From NCBI RefSeq assembly GCF_001274785.1, contig NZ_LHPI01000019.1, positions 124,001 through 188,000 on the forward strand: a stretch of 64,000 bases of DNA, read 5' to 3'. A program made the translations under genes and the position numbers. Under the pieces are notes generated by a model. The model did no database searches and was not told where the DNA came from. It saw nothing but the letters and a program-made list of their open reading frames with translations. Below are positions 37,542 to 45,600 of this stretch, one piece after another. Origin of the DNA: Vibrio hepatarius (GTDB taxonomy: Bacteria; Pseudomonadota; Gammaproteobacteria; Enterobacterales; Vibrionaceae). Numbering within the stretch: the first letter of the stretch is position 1; each line of letters begins with the position of its first letter.

Positions 37542-37994
37542 TCAGCTCGGCAGAAGTTGAATGCCCACCTTAAGGAAGCGTGAGTACAAGTCTTTCGCGT
37601 CACTTTGATACCAGTCTGCGGGCATAGTATTTAATAACCCAGCCTTTCTAAGGGCCGATTTTTCATCTTTGCTGATTACCGCGTAGTGGAGCAGGCTGTT
37701 TAATATTCGCTGCAATACGCTTGGTGTAAGTCTGCCATCTCGCTGATAACGCTTTATTTCCCCAATAATAACCGTTAGTGGAACAAGTGGCTCTAGCTCT
37801 GAACATTTGAGGTGCGTTACCGACTTAGAATGTATCGTATTGCTACGCGCCAACTCCCAATCGGGCTTGCCTTGTTTGCTTAGGTAGCCTTCCCGCATAC
37901 AAAAGTAGCTAAATAAGAAACGCTCTATCAAAGGCCAGCGTTCAGCTCTTGCTTCTATATAGATGTGTTCAAACTCAAGTTCTAGATCGGTCAT
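37542..37994 (-). CDS. hypothetical protein, 150 residues
   Basis: I do not recognise this family. The frame starting at ATG 37994 (MTDLELEFEHIYIEARAERWPLIERFLFSYF) gives a soluble, mainly helical, charged protein with no signal peptide or membrane helix. A TTG start at 38042 would add 16 residues. No strong ribosome site is visible for either start. It stands alone between the two porin genes on the minus strand. It could be a lineage-specific gene. Confidence 0.5.
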   Translation of the reverse strand: MTDLELEFEHIYIEARAERWPLIERFLFSYFCMREGYLSKQGKPDWELARSNTIHSKSVTHLKCSELEPLVPLTVIIGEIKRYQRDGRLTPSVLQRILNSLLHYAVISKDEKSALRKAGLLNTMPADWYQSDAKDLYSRFLKVGIQLLPS

Positions 37995-38372
37995 AAGGAG
38001 CCCATGTCGGAGTAGGGTGCAAATGATAGAACTTCTGGACAATGCAGTGCAAGAGTAAATCGGACGTATACATATGTCGGCGATCTCTATTAATCAAATG
38101 CCATACCGAATAATTGAATAGGACATATATGATTAAATATTGTTCTTCTCCTTGTTATTTATATGCATCTATTTTTAATTCCTCTACTTTTATATATCAA
38201 TATATTCGCATAGCATTTTTATAATATTATTTAATATTCACTATAAATGTAATTGCGAGTCACTTCAAATTTTTATTTTTCCGTTTTCATGATTTTATCA
38301 TCTATATATTGGTTGTTTTTAAATCATATTTAGAAATTACACTTTGTTACATTTGTGGTGAGTGGTTTATAT

Positions 38373-38386
38373 TTGATTTTGATCAA
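38373..38386. promoter_or_regulatory. candidate FNR site upstream of porin gene
   Basis: TTGAT-tttg-ATCAA exactly fits the FNR consensus TTGAT-N4-ATCAA. The AT-rich setting raises the chance of a random match. Confidence 0.45.
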
Positions 38387-38485
38387 TTGTTCACGTCGTA
38401 TTTTATTATTTTTAACGCATCAAACTGCATATAGTGACTTTGCAAATATGGGTTTAATTATGATCTCGATCTTGTTTATTAATAT

Positions 38486-38500
38486 TAAAATAATATTTCA
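38486..38500. promoter_or_regulatory. weak candidate KdgR-type operator upstream of porin gene
   Basis: TAAAATAATATTTCA fits TNAAANNNNRTTTNA with A at the central R position; 137 bases before the porin ATG. Confidence 0.4.
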
Positions 38501-38636
38501 ATTTTAAATTGTATTTATTTCGATAATATTATCTCCGAAACGCATTCTGGATATGAATGCAATTTCTTAGTCTAAAAATACTTTAAATACAATTAGTTGC
38601 GTTAACTCTTTTTCAATGCAACATATGGAGTACGAT

Positions 38637-39608
38637 ATGAACATCAAACCTTTAGCTATTGCAATGTCTGTTCTATTCACTGGTGCAGCAGCCGCTGGCG
38701 AAATTTACAAATCAGACGCTAATACAGTTGAACTATCAGGTTGGGCAAAAGGTATCGCAGTATACGTTGATGCGGATGCAGGCGATAAACAACCACACGT
38801 ATTTACAGATGCACACCTTAACGTTAAAGGTACGCATGAATTATCTGAAGAAGCGAAGCTAATTGGTTCTTTTGCAATTAATGCTGGCGACAGTGTGACA
38901 AAAGAAAACCGCAACGCAGAATTTGCTGATATTAAATTAGAATTTGACCACGTTGGTTACGGTAATTTTTCTTTCGGTGACACTGGTAACTCGTTTGGTG
39001 CAATTGAAAAAGCGAAACAAGGCGAAGGTTCTAACCTATACATCATCGGTCAAGGTGGTGTAGACGGCCAAGGTATCCGCTACAAGAAAACAATCAACGA
39101 TCTTGAGTTTTCTGCAAACTACGAAACTGACAGCGATTCAGAGAACGAAGCGAACTATGCTGCATCTCTAAACTACAAAGCAGAAGATTTCTCAGCGGCG
39201 GTTGCTTACGGTTCTGACGGTGATGAAGCAAACTCTCTAGGTTTAGCGGGTGACGTAACGTTGGGTGATTTCACATTTGGTGCAGCATTCATTTCTTTCG
39301 AAAACGCAGCGAGCTTGAAAGCAAGCGACAGTGTTGAACTGACTCTTAGCTCTCCAAACGATGGCGAAACATACTCTCTAGCAGCAGCTTACAAATTTGA
39401 ATCTTTCAAAGTTTACGGTTCTTTCCAATACGCAGATGGTGACCTACAAGGTACGGCTGTAGAAGCACAAACGGCATACCTAGGTCTTGGTTACGACGTA
39501 ACAGACGCATTCAAAACAGACTTCGTACTGCAAACAGGTTCTGTAGAACAGGATGGTGACAAGCAAGACGGCTACGGCGTTAAGTTTGTAGCTAAGTACT
39601 CGTTCTAA
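38637..39608 (+). CDS. general outer-membrane porin (Gram-negative porin family)
   Basis: The 323-residue protein has a short signal peptide (MNIKPLAIAMSVLFTGAAAAG) and the 16-strand porin pattern, ending in KFVAKYSF with a terminal Phe as needed for outer-membrane assembly. GGAG lies 8 bases before the ATG at 38637; upstream in-frame starts are less likely. It is acidic, as usual for Vibrio porins. The large AT-rich promoter region and a weak KdgR-type site hint at regulated expression, and it may share oligosaccharide entry with the OprD-type porin. A role in the locus is only inferred. Confidence 0.88.
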   Translation: MNIKPLAIAMSVLFTGAAAAGEIYKSDANTVELSGWAKGIAVYVDADAGDKQPHVFTDAHLNVKGTHELSEEAKLIGSFAINAGDSVTKENRNAEFADIKLEFDHVGYGNFSFGDTGNSFGAIEKAKQGEGSNLYIIGQGGVDGQGIRYKKTINDLEFSANYETDSDSENEANYAASLNYKAEDFSAAVAYGSDGDEANSLGLAGDVTLGDFTFGAAFISFENAASLKASDSVELTLSSPNDGETYSLAAAYKFESFKVYGSFQYADGDLQGTAVEAQTAYLGLGYDVTDAFKTDFVLQTGSVEQDGDKQDGYGVKFVAKYSF

Positions 39609-39653
39609 TTCCCGGTTCTATCATTAATCCACTGCTTTACTTTTATTAAAGCC

Positions 39654-39686
39654 ACCCGCATTCCGGATTGAATGCGGGTTTTTTTG
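39654..39686 (+). terminator. terminator after porin gene
   Basis: ACCCGCATTC-cggatt-GAATGCGGGT stem followed by T6. Confidence 0.92.
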
Positions 39687-39712
39687 CTTTTGATGGGGCA
39701 GGCATAGCGATG

Positions 39713-41041
39713 TTAATGTGCCAAGCGAACTTGCATCGAGCGGTTAAGTGAGGCAAGTAATTGGGCAAGTAGCAAAATGCCAGTAACGCCGAGCCCGATG
39801 CCGATACCCGCCCAGATACCGCCTAAACCAAACTTTTGCATGAGCAACCAAGCTGCAGGTAAGCCAAACAACCAGTAGCCAATCGCTGTCATAATCGTTG
39901 GTGTCACGACGATTTTCATGCCGCGCAATAGGTTAATGGCGAGTAACTGCCAAGCGTCGACAATAAATGACAGCGCGACAACCCAAAGAACCGCGATAAG
40001 TAATTTGGTCAGCTCGGCGTCTAGGTTAAACATACCCGCGATCAACTCAGGCCAGAGCATAAATCCGCCCGCTAGTACGATGCTCAAGACAGAAGTCAGA
40101 GCAAAGCTGCGAATCGATGTGCGTTTGATACCTTCGTAGTCATCGGCACCGAAATCCTGTCCTACTAGGATGGCGGCGGCTTGAGCAAAGCCAAAGTTGA
40201 TGTTCCAGGTAAAGCTCAGGCACTGCAGTAGGATCTGATGTAATGCGAGCGCGGCCACGCCAATCGTTCCTGCCATTAAGGTGCCACCATAAATCAAACC
40301 GTGTTCTAGCAAAGCCGCAAGTGCGATCGGTAAACCCATTGCCAGAAGAGGATTCATCAGTTTGAGAGAGTAATCCTCTATGTTTAACCACGGAGCAAAA
40401 GATTTATATTGAGGACGCTTAAATACCCAAGCACCGTAACCTAGCATCACAATCAATGCCGCCATTGACGTACCTGCGCCTAAACCAGCCAAACCAAGAT
40501 CCAGCTCGAATGCGAGTACGTAGCTAATTGGAACGTTAAGCGTGACGGTCATTAATGACATCACCATGATCGAGCGAACATTGCCAAACGCACTGGTTAA
40601 TCCACGCAATACAAGGAGTAACAATGAAGGCAGCATCGCCCATTTTAACGTATCAACGTATTGCATCGCTGGCGCCGCCAACTCAGATGGCTGACCTGCT
40701 AGCGCAAGCAACTCTGGTACAAACGCAAAACTGAACGTCAGAATAACGCTCAAGAATACCGATAACATGACAGCGCCTTTTACCGCTAAGCGAATCTGTT
40801 GGTTGCCAAATTCTGGTCTAGCGATACGTTGACCGTAAGCGATCGCGATCAAGTTGGCCACACAGCTTACGGTGCTGCTGGCAATAATAAAGATAAATGA
40901 AAAGACTGATGCGCCCAATCCACCGGCAGCAATTGCAGATACGCTAAGTCGTGACATCATCCAAACATCAGTCAGCACCAATGCCATTGCGATGAGTTGT
41001 GAAATGATAAGCGGAAATGCCAGAGCTAGGATTTTTTTCAT
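39713..41041 (-). CDS. MATE-family multidrug efflux transporter
   Basis: The 442-residue protein has about twelve membrane helices and the MATE pattern: KKILALAFPLIISQLIAMAL with VDVWMMSR-like segment LTDVWMMSRLS, PSELAAPAMQYV, and a second repeat from about residue 225. MATE pumps export cationic drugs or metabolites using Na+ or H+ gradients. The ATG at 41041 follows GAGGCTAACA. It is divergent from a LysR gene 105 bases away, which may control it. It shows no link to the polysaccharide locus. Confidence 0.92.
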   Translation of the reverse strand: MKKILALAFPLIISQLIAMALVLTDVWMMSRLSVSAIAAGGLGASVFSFIFIIASSTVSCVANLIAIAYGQRIARPEFGNQQIRLAVKGAVMLSVFLSVILTFSFAFVPELLALAGQPSELAAPAMQYVDTLKWAMLPSLLLLVLRGLTSAFGNVRSIMVMSLMTVTLNVPISYVLAFELDLGLAGLGAGTSMAALIVMLGYGAWVFKRPQYKSFAPWLNIEDYSLKLMNPLLAMGLPIALAALLEHGLIYGGTLMAGTIGVAALALHQILLQCLSFTWNINFGFAQAAAILVGQDFGADDYEGIKRTSIRSFALTSVLSIVLAGGFMLWPELIAGMFNLDAELTKLLIAVLWVVALSFIVDAWQLLAINLLRGMKIVVTPTIMTAIGYWLFGLPAAWLLMQKFGLGGIWAGIGIGLGVTGILLLAQLLASLNRSMQVRLAH

Positions 41042-41146
41042 TGTTAGCCTCGTGATCGTTATCACATAAAGGTAAAGGCTAATCGTCTGGTGTTCAAATG
41101 ACATTTATGCCAATCTAGCATGATCTAAAGTTATGCGTAATCAACT

Positions 41147-42103
41147 ATGTCTCCTTATCCTCATTTGCCATATTCGCACAACGCGTTAAAAGTATTTGAA
41201 TCTGTCGCGCGCCTTATGAGCTTTACTAAAGCGTCGCAAGAGCTAAACGTGACACAGAGTGCGGTTAGCCGACAAATAAAACAACTCGAAGACGAACTTG
41301 GTTCACCTCTGGTTATGCGAAAACATAGAGCCATTGAGCTGACGGAAAGAGGCAAAGATCTCTACGAGGTACTCAGGAAAAATTACACCAACCTCGAGTC
41401 GCTAGTGGCACAGTGGCATATGCCGAGTAAGAGCCGCATCGTGATAAAAAGTGCACTGAGTTACGCCACACGTGTACTGCTGCCCAAGGTACTTTGGTTA
41501 AATGAAAAGTATCCCGAGCACGAGATTGTTATCATTCCTTCTATTGAAGAGGACCCTGTGTTGGAGTCTGAAGATTGCGATTTGCTGATCATCAACACCT
41601 GCAAAGGTGAGCGGTATATCGGCAAACCAGGGGTGACTTTTCTACGACATGAATACATGGCTCCGGTGTATTCAGAGCTGCTCTCAAGCAATGAGATTCA
41701 ACTGCAAGATGTCCTCAATTTGCCACATTTGCACGCTACGCTCGATCATCAAGATTGGAAGTTGTGGCTAAAAACCTCGGGTATAAAAGGAGTAAAGAAA
41801 GGTCGTGATACGGTCTTTTATAGTCTGGATATGGCGTTAAGTGCGTGTTTGGCGGGGCAGGGTGTGACAGTCACGGATTTGTTATTGGTTCTGCCTGAAA
41901 TTAAGCGTCAGTTCCTTAAGTGTCCAAACAACACCGCACTGCAGCACAGTGAGTGGCAGTACTATTGCTATCAAAAACGGCGCTCAGCGATTACTGATGA
42001 GTTACTCAGTTGGTTAATCAATCAAACAGAAGCCGAGTTACACGAGTTGGAACGCTTGTGCGACAAATTTGATTGGAGCCACCAAGAAGTGGCGCTGCGT
42101 TAA
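41147..42103 (+). CDS. LysR-family transcriptional regulator (GcvA-like)
   Basis: The 318-residue protein has an N-terminal LysR helix-turn-helix (NALKVFESVARLMSFTKASQELNVTQSAVSRQIKQLEDELG, residues about 11-50) and a periplasmic-binding-like effector domain. The helix-turn-helix resembles GcvA/AmpR types. It is divergent from the MATE pump gene, a common arrangement in which the regulator controls the neighbour. The effector is unknown. The KDPG aldolase copy 2 lies 137 bases downstream and may be unrelated to it. Confidence 0.92.
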   Translation: MSPYPHLPYSHNALKVFESVARLMSFTKASQELNVTQSAVSRQIKQLEDELGSPLVMRKHRAIELTERGKDLYEVLRKNYTNLESLVAQWHMPSKSRIVIKSALSYATRVLLPKVLWLNEKYPEHEIVIIPSIEEDPVLESEDCDLLIINTCKGERYIGKPGVTFLRHEYMAPVYSELLSSNEIQLQDVLNLPHLHATLDHQDWKLWLKTSGIKGVKKGRDTVFYSLDMALSACLAGQGVTVTDLLLVLPEIKRQFLKCPNNTALQHSEWQYYCYQKRRSAITDELLSWLINQTEAELHELERLCDKFDWSHQEVALR

Positions 42104-42240
42104 CTCAGCTAACACGAGCCATCCGTCTTATATCAGCGAATTACCATTCGTAAACTGCTGGCAACTTTGAGCCTTACCACTTGTTCTGTTAACGTTTCCT
42201 TTACGCGAACGAGAACAGCGCTCTATATAAAGGAATAAAA

Positions 42241-42864
42241 ATGAAAGACCTAGATAAATTGTTATCCGAAATCCAAGTCGTACCTGTTATCGCGATTAAG
42301 GATGCCAACAAAGCGGTGAAATTGGCACAAGTGCTGATTGATAACGGTCTACCATGCGCAGAGATTACTTTTCGCACTGAAGCCGCATTGCAATCGATAA
42401 AGAACATTCGAGACGCGTTCCCTGACATGCTTATTGGTGCAGGGACGGTGCTCACAACCGAGCAAGTTGACCAAGCAATCTACGCTGGCGTCGATTTTGT
42501 CGTCAGTCCAGGCTTGAATCCTACAACGGTGAAGTACTGCCAGCAAAGACACGTTCCAATTATCCCAGGCGTGAACAATCCAAGCCTTGTTGAACAAGCA
42601 ATGGAATTAGGATTATCTACGTTAAAGTTCTTCCCAGCCGAGCCATCGGGTGGGGTAGCCATGCTTAAAGCGCTAACTGCGGTTTACCCAGTGAAATTTA
42701 TGCCAACAGGCGGCGTATCACCAAGTAACGTAAAAGACTACTTGGCGGTTTCCTCCGTTGTAGCGTGTGGCGGTACTTGGATGGTTCCGGGAGAGTTGAT
42801 TGATAATGAGCAGTGGGATGAGTTAGCAAAGCTCGTTCGCGAAGTAGCAGGTGTGATTGCCTAA
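42241..42864 (+). CDS. eda: KDPG aldolase, copy 2
   Basis: The 207-residue protein is a close paralogue of the copy at 358-993, sharing most motifs (AEITFRTE, GAGTVLTTEQVDQAI, NNPSLVEQAMELGL, TLKFFPAE with the Schiff-base Lys, FMPTGGVS). AAAGGA precedes the ATG. It stands alone, with no kinase or dehydratase beside it and no KdgR-type site seen upstream, so it may be the constitutive or Entner-Doudoroff copy while copy 1 is induced with the polysaccharide locus. That division of labour is inferred. Confidence 0.94.
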   Translation: MKDLDKLLSEIQVVPVIAIKDANKAVKLAQVLIDNGLPCAEITFRTEAALQSIKNIRDAFPDMLIGAGTVLTTEQVDQAIYAGVDFVVSPGLNPTTVKYCQQRHVPIIPGVNNPSLVEQAMELGLSTLKFFPAEPSGGVAMLKALTAVYPVKFMPTGGVSPSNVKDYLAVSSVVACGGTWMVPGELIDNEQWDELAKLVREVAGVIA

Positions 42865-42922
42865 TCGCTCTGTTTTACGGCTCCACTTTTTCAAAGTTAG
42901 CTAACAGAGATTGCTCGATTTT

Positions 42923-43066
42923 TTAATGTTGAAGTGGGCGCAGGTCGGCGCCCACGAATAGTTCTTGAGTTGTTTGCGGCGGCTGCATTTCTATCGTTAT
43001 ACCGCCTTTCGCAGCGGCTTGCCCGATACAAGCGAAGAAGATAAGTATCGCTGTAACGCTTTTCAT
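42923..43066 (-). pseudogene. duplicated 5' fragment of the DUF4344 metallopeptidase gene
   Basis: Reading from ATG 43066, the first 35 codons (MKSVTAILIFFACIGQAAAK onward) match the start of the gene at 44422-45189 with few changes, then continue into 12 unrelated codons and a TAA. The match covers a signal peptide but no catalytic domain. The 47-codon frame could still be translated as a small exported peptide, but a truncated gene copy is the simpler reading. Confidence 0.75.
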
Positions 43067-43075
43067 GCTTTCCTC
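42962..43075. repeat. 114-bp direct repeat, copy 1
   Basis: Aligns without gaps to 45085-45198 with 6 mismatches (about 95% identity). Both copies have the same orientation and lie about 2.1 kb apart, flanking the HDOD and metallopeptidase genes. Confidence 0.9.
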
Positions 43076-43403
43076 ACGTTAGATATATCTTGTTGTAGCG
43101 CTGTCGCCTAATGGGTGAAGCTAAATTAGCCATTAGACGCACGACTGATTGTAAATTGATGGCCATCTTCCCCAGCATCGTAACTTTGGCCAGCATTTCT
43201 TATCAGCAAGTCATACAATCGCCAAAAGGTATGACCTGACGTTAGTTATCGAGTTATTTAATAAACTTTTGTATCAGTAAAAAAATGCAATCTATAGTTA
43301 ACTCAGTAGCGAATCATCGGTTCCCTTCGTTGGAATCAGCGGAGTCGCGGCTACAAACCCTAGTATCATGGTTTATAAGGTATTCATGGAAAGGAGAACC
43401 CCT
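43067..43403. other. gene-free region upstream of the HDOD gene
   Basis: No coding frame is supported. It contains imperfect inverted repeats: CCTAATGG with CCATTAG near 43108-43140, and GTCATAC (43210-43216) with GTATGAC (43229-43235). They could be mRNA or small-RNA structures, but no known element was recognised. Confidence 0.4.
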
Positions 43404-44234
43404 ATGAGTCAATCATCGTTGATATTGCGCCTTAATGAACTACCACGCATACAAAAAGTATTACAAGAATTGCTTGATATGGTTAATCAGGATGAAGTTA
43501 GCTTCGAACAGATTTCTGAAAAAATCGCTATGGATCAAGTGTTAAGTGCTAGGTTATTAAGAATGGCTAACTCTGCCTATTTTGGTGGAAGTAAAACTAT
43601 CTCGTCGGTGAATGACGCTCTGTTACGAGTGGGTACCGGGCCTGTCAAAACTTTGGTTGTCGCTTCTGTATTATCAAGTGCATTTCCGAAAATCAAAACG
43701 TTAGACATGAATCGATATTGGGAGGACACTTTTGAAGTTTCAGTAATTTCGAGTAAGCTCGCCTCAGCTTCAGGGTTGGATGAAAATGAGGTTTTCACCG
43801 CTGGTCTTCTGCATAATATTGGTGAGTTAATGATTCATGCTTTAGTGCCAGAAGAAGCGGAAGAGATTACGCGACGTGTCGAGAAAGGAGCCGATCCAAT
43901 AGCAACGCAAGAAGAAATATTGGATATTTCAGCGCCTTCTCTTGGTGCGAAACTGGCGCGTGCTTGGAAATTTCCTGATGAGATGATAGACGCTATAGAG
44001 CATTATAATGAACCAAGGGAAGCTGATATTTCTCCTACGCTGGCGACGACGATACATTTGGCTCGCGCCATTCATCAAGATTGGGATGCTCTGGGTGACA
44101 ATGCGTTAAAAGCCATTTACTTATCTGAACACCCAGACTCAAGACTTTTATGTCTCTCTAGTCAGTTTTCGGAAATAATCGACAAATATCGAGGTACTGG
44201 ACGTGAACTTGCTTCTCAAATGATAGCCGCGTAA
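43404..44234 (+). CDS. HDOD-domain protein
   Basis: The 276-residue protein is an HDOD protein, a catalytically degenerate relative of HD phosphohydrolases that is often linked to signalling, motility or cell-cycle control. Visible landmarks are LPRIQKVLQELLDMV, MDQVLSARLLRMANSAYFG, and AGLLHNIGELMIH in place of the metal-binding HD pair. The ATG at 43404 follows GGAAAGGAG; an upstream in-frame start at 43368 is less likely. There is no output domain attached. Its role here is unknown; it lies between the two 114-bp repeats. Confidence 0.88.
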   Translation: MSQSSLILRLNELPRIQKVLQELLDMVNQDEVSFEQISEKIAMDQVLSARLLRMANSAYFGGSKTISSVNDALLRVGTGPVKTLVVASVLSSAFPKIKTLDMNRYWEDTFEVSVISSKLASASGLDENEVFTAGLLHNIGELMIHALVPEEAEEITRRVEKGADPIATQEEILDISAPSLGAKLARAWKFPDEMIDAIEHYNEPREADISPTLATTIHLARAIHQDWDALGDNALKAIYLSEHPDSRLLCLSSQFSEIIDKYRGTGRELASQMIAA

Positions 44235-44312
44235 GTTTGTTGAATAAAATCAGGGAAGTAATGCGTCTAACCACAAAATCTATTTGTTTAGATAACATAT
44301 ACCCAAAAATGT

Positions 44313-44384
44313 AAAAAGAAGAGAAGTCCTCAGCTTGCGAGAGATACTTAATCCGTAATAAACACAAGGAGCTCTCTTCTTTTT
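44313..44384. other. 18-base inverted repeat with 36-base loop
   Basis: Arms AAAAAGAAGAGAAGTCCT and AGGAGCTCTCTTCTTTTT pair at 16 of 18 positions between the HDOD gene and the end of the convergent metallopeptidase gene. It may act as a bidirectional terminator; the long loop is unusual for one. Confidence 0.55.
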
Positions 44385-44421
44385 CTTCAAGAGCTTAGAA
44401 CTTCATGATGGCATGATCGCG

Positions 44422-45189
44422 TTACTGCTTCACCGACAGGTATTGATGCCAGTTTTCGTTGATAAGATCGAAATTACTCACGCAAAAGTCTTTTCTGTTT
44501 TCTAGGTAATCGTCTTCAACTTCATCCAGTAGGTATTGATATTTTTCAGGGTTGCTGCCGTACACTAAGCAGAGCGTGGAAAAATAGCGTTGTAAATCAA
44601 AACTGTGCTCGTCGGCGTAGTCGCCCATCTCGTAGTAATTTGGTAATTCTTCAGACTGTGATTCAAAGGCAAACATGTCGGCGGCGCTGATCGCCACGTC
44701 ATCTCCGTTTTCGATATAGTTCAATAGAATAATGGTCGCGAAGTTATCTACCGCATCCTCTTCTTTACCCAGCACAGGAATGTTCTGGTCTTCTACGTAT
44801 GCATGACCTGCTTCGTGAAGCAATGTATGCAGAAGAGTGTCGGTCGCGCCATCTTCTGCGGATTTACCGTATTTCTCTTCGTAGCCATGTTTCGAGAAGT
44901 AATCATGGGATTCGAGATAAAAGCTGTAAGGGATGTGGATAGCGTGACTTTCTGGGTCATAGTATGGACCATCAGAGCTACCATACTGAACACGTAACGT
45001 CCGATTGAAAGGGAAGTACTGATTCGATAATTCTGTAAAAGTCTGATTTATCTCACTTCCTTTAATTATCGACGCCGCCTGCTTTTCTTGAGTTGTTTGC
45101 GGCGGCTGCATTTCTATCGTTATACCGCCTTTCGCAGCGGCTTGCCCTACACATGCGAAGAAGATAAGTAGCGCTGTTACGTTTTTCAT
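44422..45189 (-). CDS. secreted DUF4344-family putative metallopeptidase
   Basis: The 255-residue protein has a signal peptide (MKNVTALLIFFACVGQAAAK) and the zinc motif HEAGH at residues 125-129, with Glu and Asp further on in GKEEDAVDNFA as possible third ligands. This matches the DUF4344 metallopeptidase-like family, whose substrates are not known. It should act in the periplasm or outside. Its 5' 114 bases occur again at 42962-43075. It is convergent with the HDOD gene across an inverted repeat. Confidence 0.82.
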   Translation of the reverse strand: MKNVTALLIFFACVGQAAAKGGITIEMQPPQTTQEKQAASIIKGSEINQTFTELSNQYFPFNRTLRVQYGSSDGPYYDPESHAIHIPYSFYLESHDYFSKHGYEEKYGKSAEDGATDTLLHTLLHEAGHAYVEDQNIPVLGKEEDAVDNFATIILLNYIENGDDVAISAADMFAFESQSEELPNYYEMGDYADEHSFDLQRYFSTLCLVYGSNPEKYQYLLDEVEDDYLENRKDFCVSNFDLINENWHQYLSVKQ

Positions 45190-45198
45190 GCTTTCCTC
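45085..45198. repeat. 114-bp direct repeat, copy 2
   Basis: Covers the ribosome-binding region and first 35 codons of the DUF4344 gene; partner of 42962-43075. Confidence 0.9.
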
Positions 45199-45600
45199 GT
45201 CCTGAATACCTGATGCTCATCTGACGTTAGTTTCGGCTGTATCTGCTTCTCTTGCAAGCAAGAGAATGAGTCCTCTCAGCTCTTGGTGTCCTTAAGCTAT
45301 TTACTGCATGTCATTCATATTTTTAATATTCAGTTGTGTTCTGTTTGTCGTTTTGTTCATTCGCTAGATTCCCAATCGTCATACTTTAAACCTCTTATCG
45401 CTCCTCCGCTTTAAATAGTCAGACGTTTAACCTGTTGTTATAGCGTACTTTATCGGTGGTGTAGGCAATGAGTTTATTGTGTGTCCATTTTAATTACATA
45501 AAGATTCAAGCATTTAGCGTCTGGTCAACTTCTGAACGAGGAACTTGGCTAGACGAGAATAGCGATTTAGTCATCCGTCCTTTAAAAGGAACAGTTAGCA
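45190..45600. other. gene-free region between metallopeptidase and lipoprotein genes
   Basis: No supported coding frame. It contains the divergent promoters and a near-perfect palindrome, TTCTCTTGC-aa-GCAAGAGAA, at 45247-45266 that could be a regulator site or hairpin. Confidence 0.45.

Larger units (their letters stand above)
37995..38636. other. long AT-rich leader and promoter region of the porin gene
   Basis: About 640 bases with no supported coding frame. It holds a perfect FNR-type site (38373-38386) and a weak KdgR-type site (38486-38500). The high A+T content suits a strongly controlled promoter with nucleoid-protein binding. Confidence 0.5.

Noticed and set aside
42934..42955. terminator after the second KDPG aldolase
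   Set aside because: GTGGGCGC-aggtcg-GCGCCCAC is a perfect stem, but no T run follows on either strand. It also lies inside the short frame continuing from the duplicated fragment.
43100..43240. integron attC or insertion-sequence ends upstream of the HDOD gene
   Set aside because: Inverted repeats are present, but the conserved attC core sites and any transposase or integrase gene are missing.
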